A stretch of 64,000 bases of DNA from Phoronis australis (lineage: Eukaryota > Phoronida > Phoronidae). The stretch is from positions 653,613-717,612 of the forward strand of contig NMRA01000150.1 in NCBI GenBank assembly GCA_002633005.1, given 5' to 3'. Within the stretch, counting starts at the first letter, position 1; each line of letters begins with the position of its first letter. The notes under the pieces are model-generated. The model saw nothing but the letters and a program-made list of their open reading frames with translations. It made no database searches and was not told the origin of the DNA. Made by a program: the position numbers and the translations under genes. Below, piece by piece: positions 1-13,500 of the stretch.

Positions 1-1291
1 CAAAAGTGAAGAGTTGTATGATAATTGTGCGTTTTATTGGCATCATCATTTCTCAATTAATTTAACTGACATGCACAACTTTTAATGGAATTGAACACTT
101 GCAGTGAAGCCAGGCAAAGTGACATCACAGTGTGGTGCTCCACATAAGTCAAGCACTCACTTAACAAAAAAAAAGAGCAAGCAAAGTAATATTTTCTAAA
201 GTTGGCGAACATAAGACTAGTACATTACACAACCCTATACTCAGGTCGGTACATTTCATTCCCACATCAGAGTGACAAATGAGTACATAGTTCCACAACA
301 TCACTCACTTATTACCCAGTTCCAAGTTCATTTAACTTGCAAGAAATAAGTTAAACTAATTTGAACATTTTCTGCCAATAAATACTGACAAATACTGGCA
401 CATCTAGGATGCTGTAAAGAAGAATCCATCTTTTTCAAAGGAAAATATCTGCCACAGTCCCTAAAAACGGCATAAAACACATAGATAACTACAGATAACA
501 GCTTGAGCCATCAACAAACCCAGTGAGTGATTAGAAGACTGATAATGTTGCACTCGCAGACATTATGGTTAGGTATGACATGCCATACAGTCAACTGATT
601 TGTCACAAATCTTTTGATGGTTTCTGTGCATTATTATTTTAAACTGGTTATTGCAGCTGAAACCACTTGAATCTTGAAGCCAATTGACTGATGACTTCAT
701 GTGTTCGAGGAGCTAGTTTCCATTACTGCTGCACCACCTATTGGCCATCTTATTCTGGAACGCGTTCTGTAGATCCGACTCTCGTGAGGAAAATTAGACA
801 GTGTGACGATGTACTTTGGATGTAATCCATAGTGAAAATTTGCAAACATTTTGGGAACAGCTACTTAAAACAAATGGGAGGTGATAAAACAATTCGCTTA
901 TTAGGCATGACCTAAGTCCTGTAGTTTACTAAACCAGGACACAGCGCCAGCTAAACAGACAATGACCGTGGTAATCCCAGAAATAAACAAGTCAACTTCA
1001 AAAGACCAACTGTTCATCATGACAGACGACTGATTTACAGAAGACCACAAAATTGAAGATCATTTCGTCAAGCAGCCCTGGTTAGTTTTATTTTCAAAAT
1101 GGCTTATCACACTTCTATATTTTTCACAGAGGTACAATTTAAATAGTGAGCAGTGACCACCATAATTTGATTTCCACACAAGAGTGACATCTTGTGGCAA
1201 ACTCATGGGTACCCATAATTAACACAATGTCAACCATTTACCAATAGGTATTCCTCACAATAAATTAACAGTTAGAATAATGTACAGCCAA
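1..1291 (-). other. SNX13 3' untranslated region and downstream flank
   Basis: No coding potential seen. Candidate minus-strand AATAAA signals lie near 1086-1091 and near 33-38; I cannot tell which is used, so the 3' end of the transcript may lie inside or just outside the window. Confidence 0.4.
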
Positions 1292-1545
1292 CTACGAATA
1301 AAACTTGCTTCTTCTCAACTGCTTTGTTTGAGGTGAACTTTGCTTTTGGTTTTTGACTCTTGGAGACTGGGAATGTATTTTCTGAAAAATTTCTGGAAAT
1401 TTATTGTCAGGGAACAATGTTTCAAGAATGCCTTCCAAGAAGACGTATATAAGCCTTCTATTCATCTTTCTATGTTGAAACATTTTGAAGATTCGTAAAA
1501 CTCCTTTTCTTGTAGTCTCACTTCCAATTAGGTGGCGCATTTCAT
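1292..1545 (-). CDS. SNX13: SNX13 terminal exon, end of nexin C domain
   Basis: Acceptor TTTCAG precedes the exon, which begins in phase 1 and runs 84 codons to a TAG stop at 1292. It reads DEMRHLIGSETTRKGVLRIF, then a segment with MFQH, NRRL and VFLEGILETLFP, all conserved in the SNX13 C-terminus. The last ~25 residues are basic and Gln/Ser-rich, as in vertebrate SNX13. This is the strongest single match used to name the gene. Confidence 0.95.
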
Positions 1546-4500
1546 CTGAAAGTAAATGGTAACAATTAGGTAATTATAGCTATCCTAATGGTAATGATAG
1601 TGAAATAATAATAATCCTAATGGTAACCATGGGTAAAAATAGCAATCCTAATGGTAACGATGGGGGTAATACTGGCATTACTAATAATGATGAGGTAATA
1701 ATAGCGATCCTAAAGGTAACAATGGGATTATTATAGCGATCCTAATGGTAAGGATGAGGCAATAATATTGATCTTATTGAAAATGATGGGGGTAATATAA
1801 GCAATCCCAAGGGTAATGATGGGGTAATAGTAACGGTCCTCAAGGTAACAATGGGGTAATAATAGTGATGCTATGGGTGCCCATAGGGTAATAGTAATGA
1901 TCCTAATGGTAAAAATGGGGTACTAGGTGATCTTAATGGCAACGATGGGGTAATACCGATTCTAAAAGTAACGACGGGGTAATAATAGCAACCCTAATGG
2001 TAACGATGAGGTGATAAAAGCAATCTTAAGGTAACAAATAGTAATGATGGGGGCAACAGCAACCCTAGTGGTAACAATGAGGGGTAATAATAGCAACCCT
2101 AAAGGTAACGATGGGCAATAACATTGATTCTGAGGGTAACAATGGGATACTAATAGTGATCCTAATGGTACTCATGAGGGAATTATGGTGGTTTTAATGG
2201 CAACTGATTGGGAAATAATTGTGGCCCAAATGGAAACAACAGGGTAATATTGATCCTAAAGGTAACAACAGCGTAATAACAGAAATCCTAATGGTAACGA
2301 TGGAGGTAATAATATCGATCCTAAGGGTAACCATAGGGTAATAATAGCAATCCCAATCTTATTCCCAGTACAATGGTTTATGACCCTACAAAACTATACA
2401 AAAATGATAATAATACACAGTATGACATGTATATTGGTTCCTCAATTCATCATACAATGTCCATTTTAATAATATGTTGCTTATCTTTCATGTCAATGTG
2501 CTTATATCTCATCAGTAATCCTGTATGTCTGTCTCCATTAGTACGTTTTGGATAGCACAACTGAATCTGCCCACACACGTGAACATTTAACAGGCTTAGA
2601 TTTCAATAATTAAGTTGTTTTTGTACAAATTCAACATATGCAGTTTAACCAGAGATTACAAAAATATTACTTCATCCATTTTTGTCAGGCAACAACTACC
2701 ACTTAGTGCAAATAGTTATTGACAACTAACACTTAGTGCAGATAGTTATCGACAACTAACACTTAGTGCAGATAGTTATCGATAACTAACACTTAGTGCA
2801 GATAGTTATCGACAACACTTAGTGCAGATAGTTATCGACAACTAACACTTAGTGCAGATATAGTTATCGACAACCAACACTTCGTGCAGATAGTTATCGA
2901 CAACCAACACTTCGTGCAGATAGTTATCGACAACCAACACTTCGTGCAGATAGTTATTGACAACTAACACTTAGTGCAGATAGTTATCGACAACTAACAC
3001 TTAGTGCAGATAGTTATCGATAACTAACACTTAGTGCAGATAATTATCGACAACAAACACTTAATGCAGATAGTTATCAACAACTAACACTTCGTACAGA
3101 ATCTTCGAAAATGTTAGCACAACCAGCATGAAGGATTTTCATCATTTTGAATTAACTGCATGCCCATAAAATTTGCATAACTTTATAAAAGACCTTGAAC
3201 AAATGAAAAAAGTTAGAAAAGATGCACAAAAGATTCAATCTTACTTCATTGATTTTCTTACCCACCTGAAGCAAAACTCCCAAGATACTTTCAACCATGA
3301 TTGATGAAGTGTTATCAAGTAATTTGATAACTAAAGAATTTCTTTTATATAGTGTCAAACCCATCTAGATGTCAAGTTCATAAATGTGAAATAACCCTCA
3401 AATCACCAGATATGCTTTTAGTAAAAAACTGTAAGTTAGCAAACTGTATTTTGTATACAACTGACTGTTCCAATAACACATGGGTATAGACAGTGAAATC
3501 AGCATTAGATGTTCAGCACTAACTTACACACATTGAACCCAAACCCGTCTGAAAATGTTAGACATATTAATTTGCAACTGTCTATTGAACCTGTACTTTT
3601 GTAGATACCTAAGCTAATGATCATCAGTCTGGAAGTCAAAATCTGTCGGATTATATTTAAAGTTCTTGTGATCATCCATGTTTTAAATCTAATGAGCAAC
3701 TCAAAATTAAAAGTAAAGCTTTGGTAAATTAGACTCGACTTGCATACCAAGGGCTGTTTGTGGCCAGGGAAGATCACACTCATATCTCATCAATTCTTAA
3801 CCAATAACAACCAATACAAGAATGATTACTCATCATGGCAATATGACAATCATCCATTATGGCTTTTGATGTGACTCTAATAGACATATATTCAAAAGGA
3901 CTGGTGTAACCCAAGAATTTTACTAATGAGGTCCAAAAAGTTATTATTTAATAACAAATTAAAGTTATTACTTGTCAACAAGTTTAGTTATACAAAATAT
4001 TTTCTGAAAAGACAAAATTGTCAAAAAGAAGTATCCATGAAAAAATTCAAATTGATTAAAATTGGTCAAGTTCGTTCAGATCAGAGAAAAGTGATGTTAA
4101 AAAATTAAAACTTTAAAACCTTTTGACAGCAATGAATAAAATGACAGATAACACCACTAGACAAATAATGACAAAATTACATGTTGAAAAATTGACTTTC
4201 ATGACAATCCAAGTACCCAGAATAGTTCATTTTGTATGACTTCTTTCTTCACCCGTCTCATCCCCAGCACTCAAGAATTTCATGTACATTGACATATCAG
4301 CAAGTGTCTAGTGATATTGATCATATGATGAGAATGACAATAACATTATGTACACATCCTTAAATGGACATGTCCATATATGGATGCACCCATAAATGGA
4401 TACACGTAATATTATGTGAATGATAATTAGATTTAGACAAAGCATACATCCTGGTATTTGAATCATTTTCAATTAATTTCTGCCACCATCTCACAGCCAG

Positions 4501-7500
4501 ATATAGGTCATACCAATATATGGACGCAGCTAGATGTCAGGTACCTGAAATACTGCCAATCATTTTGGCTTTACATGCGATCTGTGTTCTCATCTTAGTA
4601 AGGTGGTCACGTGGCAGCCTTGGTTCAGCCAACACACCTCCTGGCGAAAACGATTCCTTGAACGCCTTCACGTACTCTGCCACTTGCTCTGCTGTTGTCA
4701 TCCACTCAACATATGATCTATGATTTTCCTGCAGCGGAAAAAACATGTAACCATAGATTATTGGATATCTTTGATAAAACATGTAACCATAGACTGTAAT
4801 AGAGTATTGAATATATTTGATAATAACAAGTGGTGAAGGTGAACATTCCTTAAACCAGATTTATCACACAGCCCACAGGATTCTCTACATACAACCAACA
4901 GGAGTCTAAACACAACCAAAATGAGTCTCTTCTACATACAACCAACAACAGTCTTCACACACAACCAACAGGAGTCTCTACATCCAACCAACAAGAGTCT
5001 TAGTCTTCTACACACCACAAACAGTAGTCTCTACATCCAACCAACAAGAGTCTTAGTCTTCACACACAACCAACAGGAGTCTCTACACAACAGCTTTACT
5101 AATCACGGATGCTCATGAAAGTGACATCTGAAATCAGAGGTTAAATATCTCTGCAATTACCATGTGTAATCCAGGATGACCAAAACTGATCCAGACCTCA
5201 CTTAATTCAGACTATTATCACCTATGCATTAATTGTATCATAAAAAGAATTTCTTAATTTAGAATTCGCATATTTGCAAAAAAATAGATGAACACGTCAA
5301 TTAAAAAGACCATCATGAATAGTTAAATTTCTCACTACTTTAGATATACAACACAATATATGCTTCTCAACATCTGTGGAATAACATCACAAGGTAACTG
5401 GAGATGATGCTCAACTTGTCACTGCAATGTAATAACACAACTATTGAGTAGAACTGATTCATTTAAACATCATTCTTAACACATTTTTATCCTAATAATT
5501 AACCTGATAATATCTTCCAATGTTAAGCAGTAATTATGTCGTTTACTGGCAACGCTTGCAGACAAGCTTGAACTTATCAATAATGGCAGTTTGCAACCTA
5601 TGATGCATTAAGCAAGATTCCATTCATAAAGGTCACGCGCTAACACTCCTGCATTGATCCTAAACACCTCACTAGAGACAACGATTGTGTTGTAGGCCTC
5701 TGATTGAGATTCAATGCCAATGCAACATCAAGCACATAGTCTCTGACATTGACGTTATATTCCTATCATTACCTGTTGATTGCAACATCAAGCACATAGT
5801 CTGTGACATTGACGTTATATTCCTATCATTACCTGTTGATTGCAACATCAAGCACATAGTCTGTGACATTGACGTTATATTCCTATCATTACCTGTTGAT
5901 TGCAACATCAAGCACATAGTCTCTGACATTGACGTTATATTCCTATCATTATCTGTTGATTCTATCACCAAGTGTGGCCCTGATAATCTGTCTGAGCATG
6001 GCTACAATCCGTCTACACAGCCACTGGTTCTTGTGTTTTAACTCAAACACTTCGTCCATCATAAGCAACATAATGCGTAGTGGTATATTGTCCTCATCTT
6101 CACTGTCAAGCCCAGCACTCACTTTACCACTGTCTAGTAACTCATTACGACCAACAGTGGGCGCTGCTGTAATCTGAACAATAGTAAAGCTTGTTACATG
6201 CCTGCCAACAATGATCACAACACCCACTCCCAAATAGAAACTAAAATGTCAAATTTCATGAAAATCTGTCAGGAACTCCAAAGATTTAGAGGCAACGTGA
6301 AAAAAACTGCTGTTAGGAGGCACAGCAGAAGTCGAATCCATCCATCTGCTGTCAAGTTAACAGGAATGTACTTCCCAAATTTCCAACAAAAGATCCCACA
6401 AAAACTGCTGGAGATATAGCTACAAAACAATCCAGTAGAGGGCGCCACAGCAGCTGAACCCATCAAAACATCCACGTCAGTCATGCTCTTGTCAGTATAA
6501 GAACACGTCTGCCAATTTTCATAATAATCCAGGGTCCAAAGCATGGCATCTTGTCAAATCCCAAACACAACCTGGCAACGTTCCGGGGTCGAACAACTTG
6601 AACTGAGGCTGCCAAACTTCATTGGCAAGAGATGAAAATGAAATAAACGGGATATCTGAAGTGAAAAAATGACAAACTCCTGTGGTGCACCCGAAATTAC
6701 CAGGATGGTGTTTTTTTCCTTTGCTCGAACAGAACATTAAAAGTTTCGTGCATGCTCTGTGTTGACTAACGCCGAATATTACATGCACTGGATCACCTCT
6801 TTTGGGAGACGAACACAATCGGCATAAGTCATCTGTGCATTACTCATATACGGACCCTTACGACTTTTGTCGAACGATTTCGACTTCTGTCTGTTTACTT
6901 CATGAAGTATTCTGAGTGCCTGCTCATATGTGTGCATGGTGACTTCATGACAACCTGGGATTTTTACATGGTTGCCAAACAAAATCTGAAATGAAACTGG
7001 TAAAATCACCACTAGGGGTGCCAGAGTACTAGTCGAACTTGTCCTAAAATCATCAGCTACGGCCTTTTCACCAGAAACACATCTACCAATTTTCATAACG
7101 ATCTTTCAAGCAGCTTGGCAGATAGATTGGTGGATGCCAACAACGGCCTTTACATTTAAAATTGGACACTAAGTGGTGCAGAATCCGACAAATTTGTCTG
7201 AAAATGGAAACCTGTATGCCAAATTTCATGAAAATCCATCACAGAACTCCAAAAATAGAGACAAATAAAAAACAAAATTGCCACGAGGGGGCATAGAGAT
7301 GGTCAGGTTGGTCCGAAACTCGTGATGATCTGTCTTCAGCTTCATTGGAACACTTACACCAAATCTTATTAAAATCCTGCAAGGAGTTTAGGAGATACAG
7401 TAGAGGATGGCAGACGTCCAGACAGAGATGATAGCTATATACATCCACATTATGTGATTATGGACTTAGAGCTTGGACCACTAACAGGTTGATGAAATGG

Positions 7501-10500
7501 TGAGATTATAACCAGCCATTTCAGATCTGCATGTTTCACTTTCAACCTAGTATACCATGTCTTAATTGGTACAACATTTGATAAAGAATGTCTGGAAAAC
7601 TGGTCAATCTTTTAACACTTAGTCATGGCATCATTTTTAATCTAAACTTACATTGAACAACTTGCCAAATCCGTCCACCATGTAGCCGGCCTTGTCCTTG
7701 ACACCTCCAGACAACTTGAACACACCCTCCATCATATTATCCGGCACAGACTTAACAGCATTACCCATGTTCCTTAAATGGTTAACTATCGTGTCCATCT
7801 AAAAACACATTCATCGTATAATGCTGTAAGTCAATGTGTTTAAGATTTTGTATCATTTTCAAGAAAAAACAGCTTCCGATTCTAAAGGTGAGGAACTGGG
7901 ACACAAACATACGAAACCTCGCGAAACTGACCATTAGTGGTGGGAAGCTTCATTGTTTCCTCTCATGCTCACCACCAAAGTTATCCTTCCTAACTATAAT
8001 TCCTTTCTCACAACCCCTGCAGGTCACACCACAAAGTTTTCACCAAACACTGTCATTTATTGGAAGACACACATGAACCCACTCTTACCACACTCTGATC
8101 TGGGGACAGGCTTAATATATTCCCTAGAAGATGGCAAATCATCAGAAGTCAAGTTCAACTACTCCACATGCAATACCCCACCACTACTACCTACTGGAAT
8201 ACCAAGCTTCCGAGCCATCCTACTAATTAGGACTAATATCTAGCAGAATACCCACCTTTCTAGGCATCTTACTAATTGGGATTGTCATCAAGCAGAGTAC
8301 CCACCTTCCTAGGCATCTTACTAATTAGGACTACTATCTAGCAGAATACCCACCTTCCCAGGTATCCTACTAATTGGGACTGCCATCTAGCAGAGTACGC
8401 ACCTTTCTAGCCATGTCACTCTTCTCTTTCGCCCAAGAGCCTTTCTCCAGGTACTGAGTCAATACCTCCAAGAGACCAGGGTGTCGGCTCAAGACATCTG
8501 GGCTCAGCAGAGTCTGTAGGTAGTCATTCAGTGCCTGTCGTTTCTTCTCTAAGAACTCTTGGTTCATGTTATTGAACGTTCTCTTGCCAGGCAGAGTGAG
8601 AGTGGCACGTGAGGCAAACTGGAAATCAAAGGGATGATAGAAAAACCTAATACAGATATTTTATGGCAAAGACTTCATGTCATATGTCTCATACTAAGCG
8701 TAAAGGCTCAAAACAAAAAATATTACAACAGCTAAATAATCTTTCTTGCCAATATGTATGCTCAAATTGCACACTCAGATGAGAATTCACATTCAAAGTG
8801 TCTCTTGATAGGCCAACAATCCCCTTACACGGTGATAGGCTTCAAACAAATCTCGATATTCCTGATTAGAACCTCAAAACAACCATAGGCCTAGCTGGTT
8901 AACCAATACTTACCTCATAACCACCATAAGCCAGGTGAACCAATACTTACCTCATGACTACCGTATGCCTGGTGAACCAATACATACTTAAAAACTACCG
9001 TATCCCTGGTGAACCAATAAATGTACTTACTTAATAACTACCGCCGCCTGGTGAACCAATACTTACCTCATGACTACCGTATCCCTGTTGAACCAATAAA
9101 TGTACTTACTTAATAACTACCGTATGCCTGGTGAACCAATACTTGCCTCATGACTACCGTATCCCTGGTGAACCAATAAATGTACTTACTTAATAACTAC
9201 CGTAAGCCTGGTGAACCAATACTTACCTCATGACTACCGTATCACTGGTGAACCAATAAATGTACTTACATTGTACTTAATAACTACCGTAGACCTGGTG
9301 AACCAATACTTAACTCATCACAACTGCAGACCTGGTAAACCAATACTTACCTAATAACTACCGTAGGCCTCATGAACCAACACTTACCTCATCACTACCG
9401 TAAGCCTGGTGAATCAATACTTAACACATAACTACTGTAGCCCCGGTGAACCAATATTTACCTTTTCTTTCAGTGTTAGATGCAAGTCGTGGAAGTCACT
9501 GTATCGTCTAAATGTATCCCACAATTCCTCTTTGCCATCCGATGACTTTTTGACAACAGTGATGGCGTAAACGATTTCCCAGCCTCTTTCACAATGCCTG
9601 AGGACAAGAGCAATTAAAATCTGTAATTAGTGAAACTATAATGCCCAGTAAGTAGCAAGTTTTGTGTTGTCCAGTTTGAAATAAACTTAATGTCCTTATC
9701 AACAATGTAGGCTTAACAATTATTTCATAACACGTGCAAAGACTGTGTTGCTTAGTCCTTTAATAAGTGGGTTTCATAAGTGTGAGTGAGAGCTAGGGCT
9801 GTTTTAAGTTAAGTGTGAGTTTTTGATGATATTTTGCACAACACCTGTGTCATGGTTCCTTTAAAATAAAAAGTAACCAAATCAAGCACCTGACTGTGTT
9901 ATAGAGGCAGTCAACACCCCAAGTTCTTGTTTTTTCTTCTTTATTGGCAGCAATAGTGCCTGTTGACGAGAGACTGTCACAGGATGAGTGGATATCTTCC
10001 ATTGACTGTAAATAAGTGAACTTGAGAGACTGTCACAGGATGAATGGATATCTTCCATTGACTGTAAATAAGTGAACTTGAGATTAAATTTGACAGATAT
10101 TGTACAGCCATGGATTTATAAATATCATACCTTCATGAATAGGCACCTGACATTGAATTTTTGGCCAAGGTCATTTCACTAAGAATAAGTCATTTAAAAT
10201 CATAACCTGTTAATGTTGTAGTAACATGCCAATAGAGGGAGCTAACAGACCAGACACCATTAAATTGATGGCAGCTAATGTGTCATGTCTCCTGGCACAA
10301 CTAGTAAATAATAATAATAGTACAAAGTCAAGAAAACTAATTTTAAAAAGCATGAAAAACAGAAAAACTTACTGCGTGGCTGCCTTCTGACTTTGATAAC
10401 AACGAGTCTGGAATTTATGCAGGTGCAAAGTAAACAAAAAAGTCATCAAGTAGACCACTGAGATAGAAAACGGCCTCTAGGTGGCAATGCACAGTTACCG

Positions 10501-13500
10501 TATTCGCCGTAATAACCGCCCATACCCCTGTAAGCGCCCCCCCCCCACGCGTTTTCAGACTTTGCTGGAATAAGCGTCCAGTCCATGAACGTGTACACGG
10601 GAACAATGACGTACCTGCAGTCCTAAAAATCGGCTACAGTAACGTCTTCAATTTATCAAAAAAGTTTTGCATGGGTCTTCTAGACCACCAGCGGCACTGC
10701 TACGTATGTATTTAGCCGTGACAATACACTTCAAAGTAACACAGCGCTTCAAAAAGAACGCAACAGCGTTGCTACTTTCGCGACGACCGTGTCCCACTAT
10801 GGTCTGACCTCACAGTACACATCGACTGTCTCACGAATAAAAATAACTCGGTGTTGAACGCACGTGGCCAGAAAGCGCGCGCTACATATATGAACCTAGC
10901 TGTCATCAAAGACATTAGTCGGGAACTATCCATTCATGAAACGGGTAGCATAGCATCGGTAAGAAATGAATATTGGCCCTAATTTCCGACAATTTCTAAT
11001 ACTATAAAACATGTTTGCGTTATTTTTTAGATGGATTGTTTGATTAACCATAATTGGTGTTTTTAAGCCGAATATCCGATAAAATGACAACTTACAGCGA
11101 ATGCTTACACAACCTTACACTGAAAAATAACTGTCAGAACAGTTACGTACGCATCCAGCTACACGGCGACTAATATCCGGGTCTTACCGAAACAAATGTC
11201 GAACGTTTTTAGCACGAGACCGACAAGTGCTGAATGAAACACGCTCTGGTTTAGGCCTACTGCTTGTGCAAATTTCTTTAGACACAATGCACATCTAGCT
11301 CGTTAGATTGCGTGGCTCTGGCCAAAAGACGGTCTCTGCTTTGTCAAATGAACTCTGGTTACACGCACGCGCTCGCTTACTCGCAGACGAACTTCAAAAC
11401 AAACGTCACGTGACAACAACATGTGTGTTCGTCCAGACATTTTCTCGCCGTGTTGCCGATCATACATGTAGATGGCACGATGTTGCGCAGATTTGTACTT
11501 AAAACTGCGGTAAATCTAGACTCCACGGGAACTTACAAAAGCCATAGGGACGCTACTTAGAAAACTTAATGAGGATTTCAGGTAATTTGCTTGAGTTGAA
11601 ACTATTTTTATTCAAGCATTGAAGTCGCCATATCGAAGACGGCGATTTTGAGGCAGTCAGTCGGCGAGTTTTCGCCCTGGGATTCCCCTGAGCACGATTT
11701 TCTGTAAAATGATCGTAATTTAGCAGCTAAGTTTGATAGCAATGCACCACAGTTTTGTTGGAAGTCTTTCATAGATTACAGATACGTCAAAGAACGTAAA
11801 TTTGATGAATCTTAGCTTCCGATTTCACCCGTTTCGGAGACCGGGTTTCAACCGCCTTGGGTTATAATAAGCACCACCTTAAACCGAACTTTTCTAAGCC
11901 CCCTGGGCAGTTATTACGGCGAATATGGTACATAAAATCCATCCAAAACGAAGAAGGCGTCGTTATACACGCCTATTTCTTAAATTTAATGATCATCCAT
12001 CAAGGAACTTTGAACACATGGAGACAAACGTAAAAACTAACATTGCTACTAGAAGACACATCGGTAGTTGGATCTGTCAGAAAATTCATTCATGCCATCC
12101 CATCTGTGTTGTGAAAATTTCCCGAACATCTATCAAGGGTTTTGGTGATACAACAGCGGATGCCAGATGGATGCTAGACAGATTCAAGTATGTATGGATG
12201 CTGGACAGATGCTACTGATAATAAAGGTATGTGGGTGCATAAACAGCAAGTATGTACTGCTCACTACATAAATTACAAACCCGTTGTACCGATTCTCCGA
12301 CTCGAGCGTTATACAGTAGCAATCATCCGTTGAACGCTTTAGTGACACGAAAGTAGCGTCGATCCCAAATTACCGTTTCTACAATTTTCCTTGTCCGAAA
12401 GTCGCGGGACAAAACTCCGATGTTTATGACAATGTCCGAAATTCGAGGATCTTTGAAAAACAGATTTTGGACCTTGTACGAATTTCGTGGACTATGAAAA
12501 ACTGATTTCGGAAATATTTATTCTTGGTCGAAAATGGCGGGCCGTCCGAAAATTACGCGACTTTACCGTACCATTATTTCCATTGTCTCCAATATCACCA
12601 TCCTCCACCATTCGTCCAGGCTCTCTCAGCAGATCCAGTTCAGCCAGTAGTTTAATGTAGAGCTGACTCTTCTTGAATGCTTGATAGAACTTCTCTTCCT
12701 GAAGGATGTCACACGCCTGTAAACAGATAAATATTGATGTCACGCACCTTTTTATACGTACATTTTTTGTTTAGTAGTAACCAATACAGTTACTGTAGAA
12801 TCTAAATAATTAAAAACTGTAGCACTCAGAGAAACGAAGAATAAATAAATGAGCTGTTGAGGGCTCCTCAGAGATAAAGTATCACACACGACACACTATC
12901 AAAACATCAGAGATAAAGCGTCACACGCTATCAAAAAATTTATTAAGTCATTAAATTATGCAACAACAACTCTATGAACTATAATTGCCACTAGAGGGCA
13001 GGAGTAGCTGAAAGCCTCATTCCAGGCTAGGCTATTCACTAATCCATTGTGAGTAAACAATTACTTTCTGAGCCAGGACTACAAATACCTTTAGTTACAC
13101 CATCCAACTGTTGTATGACTAAGAGCAGTGTTCATAAAGAACTGCTTTCACTATGACTAAGAGCAGTGTTCATAAAGAATGCTTTCACTGACCTTACATG
13201 ATGTGCAAGAACAACAGCCATGATTTACAACCATCTGCAAAATTCTAAGTCACTATATGGACTGGTTACCACCTCCAAACCCAAAATGCTGGGCGAGTGA
13301 TTGAGTGGATACCGTTGGGCAATAGAGCAGTCAAAATTGGACAAAACATTATGACAAAGCAACATACTTGGTGAAATTTTATTTCATTAAATATATAAAT
13401 ACTTCCGCTAAAATGTTATATATAATGTTCATATCACAAACAAGTATGCAAAACTCAGAAATGCACCCACAACTCCACCACCATTAGTATGCCAAAAAGT

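Noticed and set aside
2699-3095. CRISPR-like regular repeats
   Set aside because: Units are directly adjacent without unique spacers and the locus is eukaryotic and intronic; the same applies to the other arrays.
5951-5952. AT donor as a U12-type AT-AC intron
   Set aside because: The sequence after the junction (ATAATG) lacks the U12 ATATCCTT consensus and the intron ends in CAG.
5685-6041. 118-codon plus-strand open frame with 20-residue repeats
   Set aside because: Product of the 60-bp minisatellite; 60 is a multiple of three so the frame persists. It is antisense to the SNX13 exon.
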